Origin: Candidatus Nitrosopelagicus sp. | GTDB lineage: Archaea > Thermoproteota > Nitrososphaeria > Nitrososphaerales > Nitrosopumilaceae | DNA: 64,000 nucleotides | NCBI GenBank assembly: GCA_028242535.1 | Contig: JAOJYB010000004.1 | Span: 1-64,000, forward strand | Reading direction: 5' to 3' | Shown here: piece by piece, positions 53,159-61,032 of the stretch | Layout: each line of letters begins with the position of its first letter | How positions within the stretch are numbered: position 1 is the stretch's first letter | Position numbers and translations under genes: made by a program | The notes under the pieces: model-generated | Told to the model about the DNA's origin: nothing | Seen by the model: only the letters and a program-made list of their open reading frames with translations | Databases searched by the model: none

Positions 53159-53356
53159 ATGATTGAGAGTGTATCAAATTTCATCCCAGGAGGAAGCGAA
53201 TGGATAATTGTAATTGTTGCAGCAGGCGTACTTTTATTCGGAGCAAAAAAAATTCCTCAGTTGGCAAAAACTTTTGGTAAAGCCAAAGGCGAATATAAGA
53301 AAGGAGAAATTGAAGCTGATAGAGAACTAAAAGATTTCAAAGAAAGTAAAGACTAG
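53159..53356 (+). CDS. tatA: Sec-independent protein translocase TatA
   Basis: A single N-terminal membrane helix ('EWIIVIVAAGVLLFGAKKIP') is followed by the FG-K-type hinge and an amphipathic helix 'LAKTFGKAKGEYKKGEIEAD', as in TatA, the pore-forming subunit. At 65 residues it is at the short end. It meets the convergent SRPBCC gene with 4 bases of overlap. Confidence 0.92.
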   Translation: MIESVSNFIPGGSEWIIVIVAAGVLLFGAKKIPQLAKTFGKAKGEYKKGEIEADRELKDFKESKD

Positions 53357-53772
53357 GATTTTTCAATTTCGTTTATCATTGCATCATACAAATTATTCAA
53401 AGATTTTTCATATGGATTTTTTTTTGAAAATCGTGATGATTTTACATATAATTCCGCATTAACTTTTAGGGATGTTTTCCCATTATCAAAACTAAAGATT
53501 TCATTAATACTACTTCCTTTAATGTCTCCACCAACAATACGCATCTCATGTGAATGAGGCTTTGATGTGAAATGTTTAGCCATTATAATGAATTCGGCAT
53601 CATGAAGTTTAAGATGTTCAGCAACAAGAGAGCTATCATCCCTTACAGATTTTATTAAAATTGAGGGATAAAAATCTGGAAATAATTTTTGAAAATTCTC
53701 AAAATTAGATATTATATCAAATGCTTTTTCAAGATCTGAATTAATTTCTCTTTTAAAGGATATTTTTAACAT
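53353..53772 (-). CDS. SRPBCC/START-like ligand-binding domain protein
   Basis: The 139-residue protein follows the helix-grip pattern of polyketide-cyclase/START-like proteins: 'ISFKREINSDLEKAFDIISN' at the start, 'FENFQKLFPDFYPSIL', a long strand region ('EMRIVGGDIKGSSINEIFSF') and a C-terminal helix 'LYDAMINEIEKS'. Such proteins hold hydrophobic ligands; in some lineages they are linked to quinones. UbiX lies 38 bases upstream on the same strand. Confidence 0.7.
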   Translation of the reverse strand: MLKISFKREINSDLEKAFDIISNFENFQKLFPDFYPSILIKSVRDDSSLVAEHLKLHDAEFIIMAKHFTSKPHSHEMRIVGGDIKGSSINEIFSFDNGKTSLKVNAELYVKSSRFSKKNPYEKSLNNLYDAMINEIEKS

Positions 53773-53809
53773 AAAAATTCAAATCTAAACTAGTGTAAAT
53801 TTTTTTGGG

Positions 53810-54367
53810 TTACTTACTACCCCAACGAGTAAACAAATCATGCTCAATATCAAATTGATCAAGACACTTACCAACAATGTGATCAATCATTGCATCAATT
53901 GATGTAGGATTTGTGTAAAATTCAGTTACAGGGGGTAAAATCACAACTCCAAGTCTTGCAAGTTTTAACATATTTTCTAAATTTATAGCAGTTAGAGGAG
54001 TTTCTCTTGCAACTAGAATTAATTTTCTAGCCTCTTTCATAGTTACACCTGCTGCACGTGCAACCAAAGTTTCATCATACCCATTGGCAATACTAGATAA
54101 TGTTTTCATAGTACATGGAATTACAATCATTCCATCAGTCTTGTGAGTTCCACTAGAAACGTTTGCAGCCATATTATTCTCATCGGTCACTTCAGTTGCA
54201 AGCGACTCAACATATGATACATCATGTTTTGTCTCCATTGGAATACATTTTTTTGCCCATTCAGACATTACGAGATTTGTCTCAATGCCCTTTTCTTTTA
54301 GGACTTCAAGCAAACGAATACCGTATATGACGCCAGTACTACCAGTAATTCCAATTACAAGTTTCAT
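53810..54367 (-). CDS. ubiX: UbiX-family flavin prenyltransferase
   Basis: UbiX attaches a dimethylallyl unit to FMN to make the prenyl-FMN cofactor of UbiD decarboxylases. 'KLVIGITGSTGVIYGIRLLE' is the FMN-binding start, 'MVIPCTMKTLSSIANGYDE' and 'RKLILVARETPLTAINLENM' are signatures. A UbiD partner is not in the window. The likely use is in quinone or aromatic-acid metabolism. Confidence 0.9.
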   Translation of the reverse strand: MKLVIGITGSTGVIYGIRLLEVLKEKGIETNLVMSEWAKKCIPMETKHDVSYVESLATEVTDENNMAANVSSGTHKTDGMIVIPCTMKTLSSIANGYDETLVARAAGVTMKEARKLILVARETPLTAINLENMLKLARLGVVILPPVTEFYTNPTSIDAMIDHIVGKCLDQFDIEHDLFTRWGSK

Positions 54368-54413
54368 GTACTTGTTAAATCATATTTTACAAAATATAAC
54401 TGAATATGAAAAT

Positions 54414-54533
54414 TTACGCTTGAGGTTCATCTAATTGCTGAGATTCTTTTCTTTTGTTTAACCAAATTTTGACACCAGCCGCAGCCATACCACCAAAAAG
54501 AACCATACCAACAAGAACCATTTCAACACTCAT
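54414..54533 (-). CDS. 39-aa single-pass membrane mini-protein
   Basis: A minus-strand ATG frame 46 bases upstream of UbiX gives one hydrophobic helix ('VEMVLVGMVLFGGMAAAGVK') and a basic then polar tail ('KIWLNKRKESQQLDEPQA'). The Gly/Ala/Met pattern suits a helix-packing role. It is one of four such proteins in this window. Confidence 0.45.
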   Translation of the reverse strand: MSVEMVLVGMVLFGGMAAAGVKIWLNKRKESQQLDEPQA

Positions 54534-54576
54534 ACATAATTAAAAAATTACAAGTAGAAAACTCTTCTAAAGAAGC

Positions 54577-54584
54577 ATTTAATT
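54577..54584 (+). promoter_or_regulatory. TATA box of purP
   Basis: 'atttaatt' is centred about 27 bases before the ATG at 54607. Initiation would then fall at or just before the start codon. Confidence 0.5.
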
Positions 54585-54606
54585 TTACAAGACAAAATGG
54601 TAACAT

Positions 54607-55698
54607 ATGATTAAGAGATCTGAGATGCAAAAAATTGCATCAGAATACACAGATCCAAAAATCGGAGTGTTAGGAAGTCATTCAGCATTAGAAATAATGG
54701 ATGGCGCTAAAGATGAAGATTTTGAAACAATGGTTTTTTGTCAGAAAGGAAGAGAGGTACCTTATCAGAGATTCAGTCGAATTGCTGACGAGATAAAAAT
54801 TGTGAATAAATTCAAGGACATGGCAAGTCCAGCAAATCAAAAAATAATGAGAGATAAGAATACAATCATTGTGCCACATCGTTCACTTACAGCATATCTT
54901 GGGTATAACATATTAGAAAATAAGCTAAAGGTACCAATATTCGGGAACAGAAAACTATTCCAAGCTGAAGAAAGAGAAAATAAAAGAAATCAATATTATT
55001 TGTTAAAAAAAGCAGGAATCAAATATCCAAAGATCTTTGAAAATCCAAAATCAATCAACAAACCAGCAATTGTCAAAGTGATGGAAAAAAACAGGAAGTT
55101 AGAGCGTGCATTTTTTACAGTCACATCATATGCAGATTATAAAGAAAAATCTGAAGAAAAAATAAAGAAAGGACTTATCGCCAGAAAGGATTTGGAAAAA
55201 GCCAGTATTGAAGAATTAGCTATAGGAACATATCTCAATTTTAATTTTTTTCACACACCGATTTCAAATCAAGTAGATTTCATTGGAATTGAAAGACGAC
55301 TTCAAACTAACATTCATGATTACAATGCACTACCTGCCAAACAACAATTGGAGATGGATGTTCCATTGCAAAACATCGAAGTAGGACATACACCTGCAAG
55401 TATCAGAGAATCATTATTAGAAAAAGTCTTCAAGATGGGCGATAAATTTGTCCGGGCAGTAAAAAAAGAATATGCACCAGGAATTATTGGTCCGTTTTCA
55501 CTTCAAAGTGTAATCACAACTGATTTGGAAATGATAGTTTATGACGTATCATTAAGAGTTCCTGGAAATCCAATTGTTGCAACAACAAGTCCATATACCA
55601 AATATCAATATGGAACAACATTTGGAATTGGACGACGTATAGCAATTGAGATAAAGCGAGCCATCGAAGAAGATAAGATCAAAGAGATTGTTACGTAG
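54607..55698 (+). CDS. purP: FAICAR synthetase (formate-dependent), PurP
   Basis: PurP makes FAICAR from AICAR, ATP and formate, replacing the folate-dependent PurH step in archaea. 'PKIGVLGSHSALEIMDGAKD' is the N-terminal DUF1246 domain; the ATP-grasp DUF1297 part has 'EVGHTPASIRESLLEKVFK'-type and 'VYDVSLRVPGNPIVATTSPY'. The length of 363 is normal. PurP together with purE, K, C, F, L, Q and S covers most of the path to IMP. Confidence 0.95.
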   Translation: MIKRSEMQKIASEYTDPKIGVLGSHSALEIMDGAKDEDFETMVFCQKGREVPYQRFSRIADEIKIVNKFKDMASPANQKIMRDKNTIIVPHRSLTAYLGYNILENKLKVPIFGNRKLFQAEERENKRNQYYLLKKAGIKYPKIFENPKSINKPAIVKVMEKNRKLERAFFTVTSYADYKEKSEEKIKKGLIARKDLEKASIEELAIGTYLNFNFFHTPISNQVDFIGIERRLQTNIHDYNALPAKQQLEMDVPLQNIEVGHTPASIRESLLEKVFKMGDKFVRAVKKEYAPGIIGPFSLQSVITTDLEMIVYDVSLRVPGNPIVATTSPYTKYQYGTTFGIGRRIAIEIKRAIEEDKIKEIVT

Positions 55699-56134
55699 CC
55701 TCTTCTATAGGACTTTTTAGCATATTACTTCGAACAAGAATTGGAATTTTATAATAAACTGCCAGTGCAACGGCATCCGATGCCCTATAATTACGCAAAA
55801 CAAGGTCTTTTTTTCCAGTGAGGTAGAGATTTGCACGAAGTGCATCACCACTTTCATAAATTTTTACCTTAACTAGCAATAATTCATTTGCCTCACAGAT
55901 ATCTTCCAACATTTTGTAGATTGTTGGAACAGAATCGTGTTCATCATCTAGAAAACTGGCTATGTGACGTGACACTTCTCCAGAGAATGCACGCATATGA
56001 AATTCTCTTTTATCATCGGAGCACAGAATGACAAGACCCTCATTTCCATATGGATCAACAAAACCCAAATTACTAATCGTAACTACCTCATAATCAGGAT
56101 CTTGCATTTCATTAATGTCCATTCTTAAATTCAA
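55691..56134 (-). CDS. Bifunctional nuclease (DUF151/BFN) domain protein
   Basis: The 147-residue protein has the BFN pattern: 'ISNLGFVDPYGNEGLVILCS', 'VSRHIASFLDDEHDSVPTIY' and the C-terminal 'NYRASDAVALAVYYKIPILV', where 'ASDAVALA' is the family hallmark. BFN proteins have been reported to cut RNA and DNA weakly. An ATG four codons in (56122) is the alternative start. It overlaps purP tail to tail by 8 bases. Confidence 0.8.
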   Translation of the reverse strand: MNLRMDINEMQDPDYEVVTISNLGFVDPYGNEGLVILCSDDKREFHMRAFSGEVSRHIASFLDDEHDSVPTIYKMLEDICEANELLLVKVKIYESGDALRANLYLTGKKDLVLRNYRASDAVALAVYYKIPILVRSNMLKSPIEEAT

Positions 56135-56183
56135 TTACAGATTATATGTTATAAAATTTATTGAACCAAGTAAAAGATCCCAC

Positions 56184-56996
56184 ATGAAAACAAAGACTGT
56201 CAAAGGCGGTCAAAACGACAAGAAACTAATCATTTTAGGATTAATATCAATTGGAATTTTATTTTTGATCTATGTTCGATTCGAGTATCAAGAGATTACT
56301 CCTGATGCAGTTCAATCCATTGAAAGATTGGGAATTGCATTTTATGTCTTATTTGTCATTTCAATAGGAATGATTGGGATGGGGCTTCGCAAATTTCAAA
56401 AAAGGGTTGCAGCCACTGGAAACACTACTGCGTTATCTATGATTTGTAATAATACACTAGGTAGTAAGGCCAAAAAAATATTCATTGTGACATTTATAAT
56501 TTATGGAGTGTTTTTTTCAATGACTTCAGGGATTTTGATTTATCAGCCAGAAGTAGTATTTTCATATCATTATGGTGCAGAGGTTCCATCAGCACACGTT
56601 ACACCATGTTGTGGACCACCCGGATATATGCCAAAATTTGTAGCTTATCTGACAGAGCATGTAGGAGTTAGTATAGTTCCTGTTAATTTGCTCTTACAGA
56701 TTATAGTCTCGTATCTTGTTGCAGTAAATACTGCATTGGCAGTCAATGCAATTTCAGTTACCAAAAAGACAGGAGGTCTTGGAAGTATTGGTGCAACTAC
56801 AGGACTATTCATTGCATGTCCGACATGTGTAGGATCATTTCTTTCATTATTTGTAGGAGCTACAAGTGCAGTAGCATTTACAATTGCAGTAACAGAACTT
56901 CAGACAATGTTCATTGCAATAACAATACCAATTTTGGTATTAACACCGTTTATCATTTCAAGAAGAATGATAAAATCTCAAAATAATACTAATTAG
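56184..56996 (+). CDS. Multi-pass membrane protein with Cys motifs
   Basis: ATG 56184 gives 270 residues with about six helices. A predicted outward loop has 'HVTPCCGPPGYMPKFVAYLT' and a later membrane segment carries 'IACPTCVGSFLSLFVGATSA', a CPTC pair inside or at the edge of a helix. Cys pairs in membranes suggest metal (copper or iron) handling or thiol redox, but no known transporter family is recognised. The frame extends upstream through a promoter-like region and should not be used. Confidence 0.6.
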   Translation: MKTKTVKGGQNDKKLIILGLISIGILFLIYVRFEYQEITPDAVQSIERLGIAFYVLFVISIGMIGMGLRKFQKRVAATGNTTALSMICNNTLGSKAKKIFIVTFIIYGVFFSMTSGILIYQPEVVFSYHYGAEVPSAHVTPCCGPPGYMPKFVAYLTEHVGVSIVPVNLLLQIIVSYLVAVNTALAVNAISVTKKTGGLGSIGATTGLFIACPTCVGSFLSLFVGATSAVAFTIAVTELQTMFIAITIPILVLTPFIISRRMIKSQNNTN

Positions 56997-57243
56997 ATTT
57001 TACAGTGATTTGTGGATTTTTGATATTGCCAATATCAAATCCATCGCGTCGTAGATATTTCAAGACCAATTTGTATACTAATTCATCATGATCAACTTCT
57101 TCGGAGAGTTGTTTCCAAAGCATTGAGCCATTGTCAGAGATAGTAATCTTTAGTCTGGTGTTAATCTTTTCAGCAATTTTTTTACAGTCATCGAATGAAT
57201 TTCCATTTTTGTATGAAGTTCCACGACCATCACAATATTTCAT
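56989..57243 (-). CDS. Hypothetical protein (84 aa)
   Basis: A small alpha/beta protein with 'FDDCKKIAEKINTRLKITIS' and 'LVYKLVLKYLRRDGFDIGNI'. No motif or membrane helix is found. It overlaps the upstream membrane gene by 8 bases, tail to tail, and lies 35 bases after the PIN-like gene on its own strand. Confidence 0.5.
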   Translation of the reverse strand: MKYCDGRGTSYKNGNSFDDCKKIAEKINTRLKITISDNGSMLWKQLSEEVDHDELVYKLVLKYLRRDGFDIGNIKNPQITVKSN

Positions 57244-57278
57244 ATATCAGTTGTCAAACAGTTGAATAAATAATTTGG

Positions 57279-57551
57279 TTAGAAATTATGTAATTTTTCT
57301 GTGACAACTTTAAAAATTTCATCATTGTCAAGCAATATACAAGGTAACCCATTTTCTTCACATGCCTGACCACTCTCAGTATCACGCGTAATGAGAATCA
57401 TCTCATTTTCTTTCGCATAATTTATGACAGAATAGTCAGTATGCAGTTTTTTGCCCTCACTTCGAAGTTTTTTTACACTGTATGCATCATAACCAAGATG
57501 AATGAGACGTTCATCCATCCCATCATCCATTTCATCAATTAAGATTTTCAT
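57279..57551 (-). CDS. DUF5615-like PIN-like nuclease
   Basis: The 90-residue protein starts 'KILIDEMDDGMDERLIHLGY' with the acidic pair of PIN-like nucleases, and 'YAKENEMILITRDTESGQAC' has the T-R-D motif. It is the minimal length of the DUF5615 family, some of which are toxin-antitoxin toxins. No usual antitoxin (DUF433) is next to it. Instead it overlaps a DUF6659-like gene by 4 bases. Confidence 0.65.
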   Translation of the reverse strand: MKILIDEMDDGMDERLIHLGYDAYSVKKLRSEGKKLHTDYSVINYAKENEMILITRDTESGQACEENGLPCILLDNDEIFKVVTEKLHNF

Positions 57552-57925
57552 TTCAGATTAGCAGTAATTTTTTTGATTTGGGATATGATTTTGGTTTTAT
57601 CATTAATTGATATTTCTGGTTCTACTGTGACAAATAATGATTTTTTCTTTGCATACATAACAATTTGAGATATGTTCTCACGCTCTACATTCACAAATCT
57701 TACTTTGCCCAATGTTTTATCAAATTCCTCTCTCATCTTTCTACGTACTGTTACGTCTTGGCAAAATTTTTCTTCGTTTTTATTTTTGAGTAGTGATGGA
57801 ACTTCATCTCTCATTTCAGTTTTTAGTATTTTTCCATTTTTGCTTATAATCGCAACAAATCTGATCATTTTGTGCAGTTTGCCAATTTTTTTGATTATTA
57901 GATCTAGGTCTTTTGTTTCAACCAT
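57548..57925 (-). CDS. DUF6659-like protein (roadblock-type fold suspected)
   Basis: The 125-residue protein has 'KLHKMIRFVAIISKNGKILK', a Lys/Glu-rich helical middle ('EKFCQDVTVRRKMREEFDKT') and 'KKKSLFVTVEPEISINDKTK' followed by a helix. Order and residues agree with the paralogue at 1001-1387. It overlaps the PIN-like gene by 4 bases, so the two are likely co-translated. The role is unknown. Confidence 0.65.
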   Translation of the reverse strand: MVETKDLDLIIKKIGKLHKMIRFVAIISKNGKILKTEMRDEVPSLLKNKNEEKFCQDVTVRRKMREEFDKTLGKVRFVNVERENISQIVMYAKKKSLFVTVEPEISINDKTKIISQIKKITANLK

Positions 57926-58002
57926 AAAATTTGCCAGGAATGATCAAATATAATGGTAATCATAACTTCGAATAATCGTTATCAAAAAAATATGGGAGCA
58001 AA

Positions 58003-58422
58003 ATGGGAAATTTCAAAGTAGATAAAAATATCACCAATTGGAAAACGTCATATCAGTTTAATCACAATTTATTATTGGTATCACTAATCGCTTTGACAGT
58101 TATTGGTTCTTTATATTATTGGGCTGATGAGCGAGGTGAATTCTTTGAGCCATTTTGGATAATAGTGTTATCAATTTGGTATATGACAATTGGTTTTAGT
58201 CTATTTTTGATTTTCCGAAAAATAAAAAGTGGCTATTTGATTGCAGGAATATTATCCTGGATGACAATTACATTTTGGGTGTTTGATAATTCTCACATAG
58301 TTTTTCAAGTATCGTTTATTGCATCTGAACCAAATCTATTCATGACGATCAGAAATTTCACAGGTGTTGGAATTGCAGGATTAGCCATATTTTCATCACA
58401 TAACGCATTTCATAAGATTTAG
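58003..58422 (+). CDS. Four-helix membrane protein (139 aa)
   Basis: A basic N-terminus is followed by four hydrophobic segments: 'LLLVSLIALTVIGSLYYW', 'FWIIVLSIWYMTIGFSLFLI', 'YLIAGILSWMTITFWVF' and 'VGIAGLAIFSSHNAF'. There are no charged residues in the helices apart from ends. No family is recognised. It is preceded by 77 bases of promoter-like AT-rich DNA. Confidence 0.55.
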   Translation: MGNFKVDKNITNWKTSYQFNHNLLLVSLIALTVIGSLYYWADERGEFFEPFWIIVLSIWYMTIGFSLFLIFRKIKSGYLIAGILSWMTITFWVFDNSHIVFQVSFIASEPNLFMTIRNFTGVGIAGLAIFSSHNAFHKI

Positions 58423-58510
58423 AATTTTTTCATATGAGATACCAGATATTCATTTGTTTAAAATGTTAGCACTAGTCATGTTTATTAGGCACCATACTAC
58501 GAAAATGTAG

Positions 58511-59362
58511 ATGGTGTTTCTTAGGAAGAAGAAAGTAAAAGGATGCGAGTACCTATATTTAGTAAAAAGCATGTGGGATAAAAAAAGAAAAACTTCAAGG
58601 CAGGAGACTATCAAATATCTAGGAGAAATATCTGCAGTGACAAGAGATGATATACCAGAAGAATATAGGGAAGACACAAAAATTAATTCATTTTTGCTGC
58701 AGAATGCATCAAAAGACAGAAAAAAACATGAACAATTAATCGAACAATTAAGAAATAAATTGTTTACATCGTTAACTGATGGCAATCTAAAAGAATCGAT
58801 GAATATCTACAAATCTTTCGTTTCAAATAATTCACTAGATAAATTCTATGAGAGAATTGTGATACCAGTGATGGCAAAAATAGGACACTTGTGGTCTAAT
58901 GGAGAATTATCAATTGCGACCGAACATGTTGCAAGTAACATTGTACATAGTTTAATCAAAGTAATTTCAGATGATTTCAGAAAATCTAAACAAGATAAAG
59001 GAGTGGTAATTCTGACCACGCCAGTTGGGGAAGATCATGACTTAGGATGTGATGTGCTTGATTCATTTTTAATTTCTAGGGGATTTATAACATTTAATCT
59101 GTCTCCATCTACACCATCAGAATCACTGATAGAATTTATCAAAACAGCGAAGCCTGATGTATTATTTGTGTCTATTACATTGGAAGATAATATTAGATCT
59201 GGACAAAGACTGGTTAAGAAGATTCACGACAAATACAAAAAACTTCCAATTTTCATTGGAGGTCAGGCATTTTCTCAAAAAACTAATTTTAGATTTGAGG
59301 GAAAATTGATTACGGACACACATATGCTAGAACAGATGCCACGAATCATCAAAAAGAAATAA
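58511..59362 (+). CDS. Cobalamin (B12)-binding protein with transposase-like N-terminus
   Basis: Residues 1-50 ('FLRKKKVKGCEYLYLVKSMW', 'KRKTSRQETIKYLGEISAVT') look like the N-terminus of IS1634-type transposases. Residues ~80-150 form the helical B12 cap, with 'NSLDKFYERIVIPVMAKIGH' and 'HVASNIVHSLIKVI', as in CarH-like proteins. From 155 is a B12-binding domain with the modified His motif 'VGEDHDLGCDVLDSFLISRG' (E-x-H-x-x-G) and 'LPIFIGGQAFSQ'. It may be a light- or cobalamin-responsive regulator. Confidence 0.8.
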   Translation: MVFLRKKKVKGCEYLYLVKSMWDKKRKTSRQETIKYLGEISAVTRDDIPEEYREDTKINSFLLQNASKDRKKHEQLIEQLRNKLFTSLTDGNLKESMNIYKSFVSNNSLDKFYERIVIPVMAKIGHLWSNGELSIATEHVASNIVHSLIKVISDDFRKSKQDKGVVILTTPVGEDHDLGCDVLDSFLISRGFITFNLSPSTPSESLIEFIKTAKPDVLFVSITLEDNIRSGQRLVKKIHDKYKKLPIFIGGQAFSQKTNFRFEGKLITDTHMLEQMPRIIKKK

Positions 59363-59397
59363 TTATAATATTTTATGAAGAAAGAAACAATCTAGGT

Positions 59398-59625
59398 TTA
59401 AGATGAAGCACGATCTCTAGGGTCTAATTGAAGAGATTTATTATAACAGTCAGAAGCCTCATTATATCTACCCAAACTTCTCAATACAATTCCTTTGTTA
59501 TTCCATAAATCAGGATCATCAGGTTTTAGAAGTAATGCTTGCTCAAAAAAACTCAATGCATTTTCAAAATTACCATTTCGGAGATTCTCAGTTCCTTTTT
59601 GGATTAGTACATCTATTTTAGTCAC
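59398..59625 (-). CDS. TPR-repeat protein (75 aa)
   Basis: Two tetratricopeptide repeats fill the protein: 'LRNGNFENALSFFEQALLLK' and 'LRSLGRYNEASDCYNKSLQL', with the 'DPDLWNNKGIVLRSLG' spacer. TPRs make protein contacts; the partner is unknown. It stops short of the HD gene by 7 bases, on the same strand, so they may be one transcript. Confidence 0.85.
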   Translation of the reverse strand: MTKIDVLIQKGTENLRNGNFENALSFFEQALLLKPDDPDLWNNKGIVLRSLGRYNEASDCYNKSLQLDPRDRASS

Positions 59626-59632
59626 GTGATAT

Positions 59633-60949
59633 CTATAGAACTACTCTGAAATAATCCCATCGCTCAGGATCAAACTTTTTCACAAATACAACATTTTTTT
59701 CTTTTTTCTTTCGTTCCTCTATAACATCACGCATTGAGAAACTTGTCATAAATTTGTATCCTTGAGACTGAACTTGCATCATGAATAGCTGACGAATTTC
59801 TCTTCCACCATGAAATCCCCAATAGCCATTTTTTATTGCAACAGGTTCCAAAAATATGGTATTGTTCTTTCCATGATTTTTGTCTTCAAAGTCCAATTCG
59901 AATTTATATTTTTCAAGTGGACCACCTTTTGCAAATCCAACTATAGGTCCATCTTTATTTCCTACACGTAACGTGTTTAGAATTGTGTCAGAATCACTAA
60001 GTGAATTGATAAAATCATCTCGTGAGAATTGTAAAGGTTTCGGAAGCTCTCTATATATCGATAGCAAAATATCAGACACATCTTCAGAGATTGAGTTTTT
60101 TTCTATGCATGGAACTAGAGGTAATCCATCATAAACAAACTTGTTGTAAATTTTAATCTCTTCTTGGCGTAGTTCCATAAATTCGGTAATAGTATCTAGA
60201 AAATTTTTTCTCATGTGTTTTGGCAAACCAAATAATACACGATGGCACATAGCAGGTTCGTTGTTTAACATGTCTTCAAAGAATGACACCGAACGTGTGA
60301 CAATGAATGCAGGATGCCAGCTTGACGAGTGTGCATTCATCTTTGCCATATTCATTGCCTTTGTAAAGTCACCAAGAGCGTATCCGCCAATACGATCAGA
60401 GACAGACAAGAAATGTCCAAGTTCTCGGAAGTGTTCTTGTTGTTTTTTATCTTTCTTAATTTTTGATTTTGAGAGATAGCTTTGAATTAGTTTATCAGTA
60501 GTAGTTATGATGTCGCCTCTCCATGGATAAATGGTTCGAGAGATCAATGCACATATGAGATTTGGATCAAGATTAGCTTCGGCGAGAAGTTTTTGAATTG
60601 TTTTATCTTTTAAGATGAAGTTAATGACATTTTTTTCATGTGGCTTGTCTATTGCTTTGCCAGGATCAAAATCATGTAAGAGTGCAGATACATAAAGATA
60701 ATTCAAATCATCAAGAGTGATAAATTCATCTTTTATGGAATGTATGCCAGAAAGTAATGTGACATATGTTACTTCAAGTTCATGATCAATGTTATGGTAT
60801 CCATAATAATCACTGAATAGACCATTGTCTTTGAATAATTGAATGGTGTAATCTAGTAATTTTACATTTACGTCAGTTGCAAGTTCTACAGATGAGAGTA
60901 AATCAAATATTCCATTTCGTAATGAAGGAGAATTTGCAAATTCTTGCAT
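59633..60949 (-). CDS. HD-domain protein (metal-dependent phosphohydrolase fold)
   Basis: The 438-residue protein has HD-type residues: 'YYGYHNIDHELEVTYVTLLS', 'LYVSALLHDFDPGKAIDKPH' (HD pair) and later His/Asp in 'FLSVSDRIGGYALGDFTKAM'. The C-terminal 150 residues are a separate alpha/beta region with 'GFHGGREIRQLFMMQVQSQG'. The substrate is unknown (nucleotides are common for HD proteins). It is followed by a TPR gene. Confidence 0.75.
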   Translation of the reverse strand: MQEFANSPSLRNGIFDLLSSVELATDVNVKLLDYTIQLFKDNGLFSDYYGYHNIDHELEVTYVTLLSGIHSIKDEFITLDDLNYLYVSALLHDFDPGKAIDKPHEKNVINFILKDKTIQKLLAEANLDPNLICALISRTIYPWRGDIITTTDKLIQSYLSKSKIKKDKKQQEHFRELGHFLSVSDRIGGYALGDFTKAMNMAKMNAHSSSWHPAFIVTRSVSFFEDMLNNEPAMCHRVLFGLPKHMRKNFLDTITEFMELRQEEIKIYNKFVYDGLPLVPCIEKNSISEDVSDILLSIYRELPKPLQFSRDDFINSLSDSDTILNTLRVGNKDGPIVGFAKGGPLEKYKFELDFEDKNHGKNNTIFLEPVAIKNGYWGFHGGREIRQLFMMQVQSQGYKFMTSFSMRDVIEERKKKEKNVVFVKKFDPERWDYFRVVL

Positions 60950-61009
60950 GAGTTAGACGATGGAATTAAGGTTTTAAAGTTATTTGATTATTCTACTAAA
61001 CCCAAATCG

Positions 61010-61017
61010 GTTATAAG
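61010..61017 (+). promoter_or_regulatory. TATA box of the ABC permease operon
   Basis: 'gttataag' is centred about 25 bases before GTG 61039, which would make GTG 61039 a leaderless start rather than TTG 61033. Confidence 0.5.
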
Positions 61018-61032
61018 GTAAATAATGATATT

